Source of the DNA: Rhizobium croatiense
GTDB lineage: Bacteria; Pseudomonadota; Alphaproteobacteria; Rhizobiales; Rhizobiaceae
Reading direction: 5' to 3'
Assembly (NCBI RefSeq): GCF_019793465.1
Contig: NZ_JAILYJ010000002.1
Location: 124,001-188,000, forward strand
DNA: 64,000 nt
Both the position numbers and the translations under genes were made by a program. Below, one piece after another: positions 60,724 to 64,000 of this stretch. The notes under the pieces are model-generated. The model was not told the origin of the DNA. It made no database searches and saw only the letters and a program-made list of their open reading frames with translations. Within the stretch, counting starts at the first letter, position 1, and every line of letters begins with the position of its first letter.

Positions 60724-60840
60724 CGACGTTCCTTCGAAATTGCTCGCCGAGGCATCGTCCGACACCCGGGCACCCTTGCTGGAACAAGATGATTCAGGTC
60801 AGCTCGCCCAAATCTGAATCCTGTTCTAAGTTAAAGAGTT

Positions 60841-60890
60841 AGAGCATGATGCCGCCCGAAAACCGCTCCCGCTTTTCGGCATCATGCTCT
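60841..60890. repeat. large palindrome between bcsN and bcsA
   Basis: Perfect 14-bp arms AGAGCATGATGCCG (60841-60854) and CGGCATCATGCTCT (60877-60890) around a 22-base centre. This is a well-known type of dispersed rhizobial palindrome. Its right arm overlaps the last two bases of the bcsN stop codon. On the bcsN transcript it would form a strong hairpin at the 3' end. Confidence 0.9.
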
Positions 60891-61869
60891 ATCTCCGGCA
60901 GACGGCCGTCATGGCCGCGTCGCCTAGGCAGTCCGGTGAGGGCACGGTGACGCCGATCGCCCTTGCCGATTGTACCAACGGTGCGCCGGCCGCCTCCGGC
61001 GCCGCGCTCGTCTGTGGCGCCTCGCCGGGCAGCGGCACCCGCGGGCCGATGGGCGCCGGCAGCGGTGCGGCGCCTTGCGCCGGCTGCCCGCTCGGGGCGC
61101 TGCGAAGCGGAGCTGTCCGCGGCCGGCGGACGACGGCAGGCGCCGGCTCATAACCGATCGGCATCGGACTGGCGCGATATCCGCCCTCGTCGGGATAGAT
61201 CGGATTGCCGGTACGCCCGAGCGCCGCGTCGGCGGGCGGCGGGGCGCCATAGGGGTTCCGGATCACCCCGTCGAAGGTGCCCGATATGGTGTAGCCGTAG
61301 ACGATGCCGAGCAGCTGGCGCTCGGATGCGCGCGCATCGCATAGCCGCAGACGCAGCTGGATCATGCCGAAATTGCGGGCCTGCGTATTGGCGGCCGCGC
61401 TCGAGCGGATCTGTTGCCAGGCAAAGATGCAGGCGTCGCCGGCGCGGCTTCGGCCGGAGGCATAGCCGAATGGGCCATAAGCGTTCTGCAGGAAGGTCAC
61501 CGAGGCCGCCATTGGTACGCCGGGGGCCGCGTGGGCCATTTCGCGGGCAATAGCGCTCTCGTTGATCATGCTGAAGCCGGCATTGCCCGTTCCGGGATTG
61601 GCGCCGGAGGCGCCGAAGAACTGGATCTTCAGAAAATTCTGGCCGGGCACCGAGGAGGACGTAAACAGCGAGACCGTCTGTTCGACACCATTGCCACGCT
61701 TGCGCTCGACGACGCTGACGATCGACGGGCCACCCGGCGGCGGCAGAACCAACGCCTTTTCAGGCGCCACCGTCTCCGGCCCGGAAGGCTGCCGCACACC
61801 GCCGGTCGACGTGCAGCCGGCCATCATGCCCGCAACTGCCACCAGCGATATCGTCTTCCGCAAGCGCAT
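60889..61869 (-). CDS. bcsN: cellulose biosynthesis protein BcsN (lipoprotein)
   Basis: A 326-residue protein. Signal peptide with lipobox MAGC (Cys18) after LVAVAGMM. The conserved BcsN core follows: QTVSLFTSSSVPGQNFLKI, NAYGPFGYASGRSRAGDACIFAWQQI, GMIQLRLRLCDA and LLGIVYGYTISGTF. The C-terminal third is Pro-rich and poorly ordered. BcsN is found in alphaproteobacterial (type III) cellulose operons; its function is not established. ATG 61869 is chosen because the lipoprotein signal starts there; the frame runs 56 codons further upstream. It is separated from bcsA by 165 bases with a large palindrome. Confidence 0.9.
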   Translation of the reverse strand: MRLRKTISLVAVAGMMAGCTSTGGVRQPSGPETVAPEKALVLPPPGGPSIVSVVERKRGNGVEQTVSLFTSSSVPGQNFLKIQFFGASGANPGTGNAGFSMINESAIAREMAHAAPGVPMAASVTFLQNAYGPFGYASGRSRAGDACIFAWQQIRSSAAANTQARNFGMIQLRLRLCDARASERQLLGIVYGYTISGTFDGVIRNPYGAPPPADAALGRTGNPIYPDEGGYRASPMPIGYEPAPAVVRRPRTAPLRSAPSGQPAQGAAPLPAPIGPRVPLPGEAPQTSAAPEAAGAPLVQSARAIGVTVPSPDCLGDAAMTAVCRR

Positions 61870-62188
61870 GTCTCGAGCCGCCGCAATCGTCTTTCCAGAT
61901 ATCCATTCGCAAACCGAAACGCGACGGACCTTCGAATCAACGACCGCCCGGCCGTTCACCCGACATAAGCCGCCGACATGGTTAATGAAGAGTAAAGAGC
62001 CCGCCCCTGATGCCATCGGAAGACTCGCACTGAACATGATTCGGACAGCTCAACCGTATGGTGCACAAAGTCGTTTAGCAACAAACAATCGGCATGTCCG
62101 ACCCCCGCCAAGGCGGCAGGCCGGGGCGGAACTATGCGGCATGGCCGACGTTGCCTTGATGTCCAGGGTTTAAAAAGGAGAACCTCCC

Positions 62189-62503
62189 ATGCGCAAGACC
62201 ATGCTGGCCACGGCCGCCATGCTGACCCTCTGCTCGGCCGCCTTCGCACAGAGCACCGTCGTCATCACCGATCCCGCACCGACCGGCTCCGTCGTCCTGC
62301 CCGGCGAGGTGCGCACCTATGTGATGGAGCAAAACACGCCATCGGTCGTCTATGATGGTGAGATCACGGTTGGCGCAACGCTGCCGGATACTGTCGAAAT
62401 CCATACCGTGCCCAATGTCGACGGCTATGGCTACACGGTCATCAACGAGCGGCGGGTCATCGTCGAGCCGAAGACGCACCGCGTGATTCAGGTTCTTGAA
62501 TAA
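62189..62503 (+). CDS. DUF1236 secreted protein
   Basis: A 104-residue exported protein. Signal peptide MRKTMLATAAMLTLCSAAFA, then QSTVVITDPAPTG. The C-terminal part EITVGATLPDTVEIHTVPN and GYGYTVINERRVIVEPKTHRVIQVL is a typical DUF1236 domain, common in multiple copies in Rhizobiales. AAAAGGAGAACC precedes ATG 62189, a strong ribosome site. It is divergent from bcsN and convergent with the histidine kinase. Function unknown. Confidence 0.9.
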   Translation: MRKTMLATAAMLTLCSAAFAQSTVVITDPAPTGSVVLPGEVRTYVMEQNTPSVVYDGEITVGATLPDTVEIHTVPNVDGYGYTVINERRVIVEPKTHRVIQVLE

Positions 62504-62541
62504 GGTGATCGGGAGGCTGGAGACGCGCGTCGCGCGCGCCT

Positions 62542-64000
62542 TCACGCCTCCTCGCCTCCCACCCTCACCGGCATATTCAAAAGCTCGCGGATCTTATGGG
62601 CGAGTTGCTCCAGGCTGAATGGCTTGGCGAGCAGCGAAACGCCGTGATCCAGCACGCCATTGTGGACGATGGCATTGCGCGTGTAACCCGTGGTGTAAAG
62701 GATCCGGATTCTTGGCCATTTTTCCTGAACGGCGTCGGCAAGCTGACGCCCGCTCATCTGCGGCATCACAATATCGGTGAAGATCAGGTCGATATCGGAA
62801 TTCTCCTCGAGAAGGAGAAGCGCCTCCACGCCGCTTCCCGCCTGCAATACGGTGTAACCGAGTTCATGCAGGCTTTCGGCGGTCATGGTGCGGACGTGTT
62901 CATCGTCCTCCACCACCAGGATCGTATCGTTGACGCTGCCCTGGGGGATCGGCTGGGCGCCGGCGGCAGCGAGGCGCGCATCCGCCTTACCGACATGGCG
63001 TGGCAGATAGATCTTCACCGTCGTTCCGCGGTCGATCTCCGAATAGATCTTGATATGGCCGCCGCTCTGCTTGATGTAGCCGTAGACCTGGCTGAGGCCG
63101 AGGCCCGTCCCCTTGCCGGGTCCTTTGGTGGTGTAAAACGGATCGAAGGCGCGGTCGATCACGTCAGGCGACATGCCGGTGCCGGTGTCGGTGATGCTGA
63201 TCATCACATATTGGCCCGCTTCGACCTCCGAATGCATGCGCGAATATCGCTCATCAAGTTCGGTATTGGCAGTCTCGATCGTCAGATGACCGCCGCCGGG
63301 CATGGCGTCGCGCGCGTTGACGGCCAGGTTCAACATGGCGTTTTCGAGTTGGCTCAAATCGGCAAAGCTCGGCCAGAGGCCGCCGGCGAGCACGGTCTCG
63401 ATCCGGATATGTTCGCCGAGCGTGCGTCGCAGCAACTCCGACATGCCGCCGACCAGCTTGTTGACGTCGATCACCTCCGGGGCGAGCGGCTGCTGGCGCG
63501 AGAAGGCGAGAAGACGCGCGGTCAGCACCGCGGCCCGCTGGGCCCCGTCTCTGGCATTCTGAAGGGAGTTCAGCAGGCGCGGATCCTCATGTCCGGTCAT
63601 GCGCCGCTGGGCAAGATCGAGATTGCCGATGATGATCGCCAGCATGTTGTTGAAATCATGGGCGACGCCGCCCGTGAGCTGGCCGATCGTCTCCATCTTC
63701 TGCAGCTGGCGGACCTGCGCTTGGGCGGCGGCATTCTCTTCCATCTCGTGCCTGAGTGCGGCAGTGCGCTCGGCCACCGTCTCCTCCAGGCGCGCGTTGA
63801 AACCGTTGAGCTCGGAGCTGAGCCGACTCTGCCTGCCATGGGCGATGATGATCATCTCCATCAGTCCGATGATGATCGCGGCATTGACCAGATAGGTTGA
63901 AAGGCCAACCCATTGGCCGGCGCTGACCGGCCAGAATGCATCATGCGGCTCGACGAAAAACTGCTGAACGACGAAGGCCGCAACCATGGCTGCGACAAGG
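62542..64000 (-). CDS. hybrid sensor histidine kinase (5' end outside window)
   Basis: At least 486 residues, cut by the right edge; the frame stays open to 64000 upstream of ATG 63987, and the N-terminal membrane segments continue beyond it. Visible order: a membrane helix (STYLVNAAIIIGLMEMIII), a coiled-coil (RLEETVAERTAALRHE), the HisKA domain with phospho-acceptor GGVAHDFNNMLA, HATPase with ENAMLNLAVNARDAMPGGG and GKGTGLGLSQVYGY, and a C-terminal receiver domain with FTDIVMPQMSG and a Lys in LAKPFS. It would pass phosphate from His to its own Asp. Output partner and signal are not visible here. Confidence 0.92.
   Translation of the reverse strand, partial: LVAAMVAAFVVQQFFVEPHDAFWPVSAGQWVGLSTYLVNAAIIIGLMEMIIIAHGRQSRLSSELNGFNARLEETVAERTAALRHEMEENAAAQAQVRQLQKMETIGQLTGGVAHDFNNMLAIIIGNLDLAQRRMTGHEDPRLLNSLQNARDGAQRAAVLTARLLAFSRQQPLAPEVIDVNKLVGGMSELLRRTLGEHIRIETVLAGGLWPSFADLSQLENAMLNLAVNARDAMPGGGHLTIETANTELDERYSRMHSEVEAGQYVMISITDTGTGMSPDVIDRAFDPFYTTKGPGKGTGLGLSQVYGYIKQSGGHIKIYSEIDRGTTVKIYLPRHVGKADARLAAAGAQPIPQGSVNDTILVVEDDEHVRTMTAESLHELGYTVLQAGSGVEALLLLEENSDIDLIFTDIVMPQMSGRQLADAVQEKWPRIRILYTTGYTRNAIVHNGVLDHGVSLLAKPFSLEQLAHKIRELLNMPVRVGGEEA

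Overview
The window looks like a chromosomal segment of a fast-growing Rhizobium of the R. leguminosarum / R. etli group. The reasons are the high-GC coding style, many small rhizobial families (DUF1127, DUF1236, DUF982, DUF2842), a RibN-type riboflavin transporter under an FMN riboswitch, an alphaproteobacterial bcsN-bcsA-bcsB-bcsZ-bcsK cellulose operon, and at least seven copies of a two-hairpin intergenic repeat that resembles the Rhizobium-specific RIME elements. I see no phage, plasmid, transposase or CRISPR genes. The species assignment is inference from gene content.

Layout. 0-7 kb: mixed metabolic and unknown genes (methyltransferase, cupin, aldo/keto reductase), a tandem 185-bp repeat, an exported phytase-like esterase, and the FMN riboswitch with ribN on the minus strand. 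7-12.6 kb: the conserved proteostasis block clpP, clpX, lon, hupB, read on the minus strand, each gene apparently with its own control region; clpP and perhaps lon have heat-shock (RpoH)-like promoters. 13-18 kb: a membrane diguanylate cyclase, a cytochrome P450 and a CHASE4-like GGDEF-EAL protein. 18-25 kb: cupin, L,D-transpeptidase, O-acetylhomoserine sulfhydrylase, CoA-binding protein, small secreted protein, DMT transporter, enoyl-CoA hydratase, DUF1127 protein and a LysR regulator. 25.5-33.3 kb: rplM-rpsI with a near-consensus promoter, a membrane acyltransferase on the other strand, speB-argC-TauE, then heme A synthase and a DUF2842 protein.

33.4-41.7 kb is a surface polysaccharide locus: CelD/BcsL-type acetyltransferase, Wzz/GumC-type co-polymerase with a degenerate kinase domain, Wza-type export lipoprotein, glycosyltransferase, ExoY-type initiating phosphotransferase and Wzy/ligase-type membrane protein. 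Its composition recalls the unipolar polysaccharide / glucomannan loci of Agrobacterium and Rhizobium. 41.7-49.1 kb is a sugar-uptake locus: binding protein and two permeases without an ATPase, an acetyltransferase resembling the one in O-GlcNAcase proteins, a six-hairpin glycosidase and a ROK regulator with a candidate operator. 49.2-52.7 kb holds small unknown genes, a methyltransferase, tRNA-Pro(GGG) and a HAD phosphatase. 52.7-61.9 kb is the cellulose operon, with start/stop overlaps between all four of bcsA, bcsB, bcsZ and bcsK. The window ends with a DUF1236 protein and a hybrid histidine kinase cut by the edge.

A functional thread is attachment and biofilm: two polymer systems (cellulose and a Wzy-type polysaccharide) lie within 30 kb, BcsA carries a c-di-GMP-binding PilZ domain, and two c-di-GMP turnover genes lie upstream in the same window. 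Direct regulatory links between them are inference.
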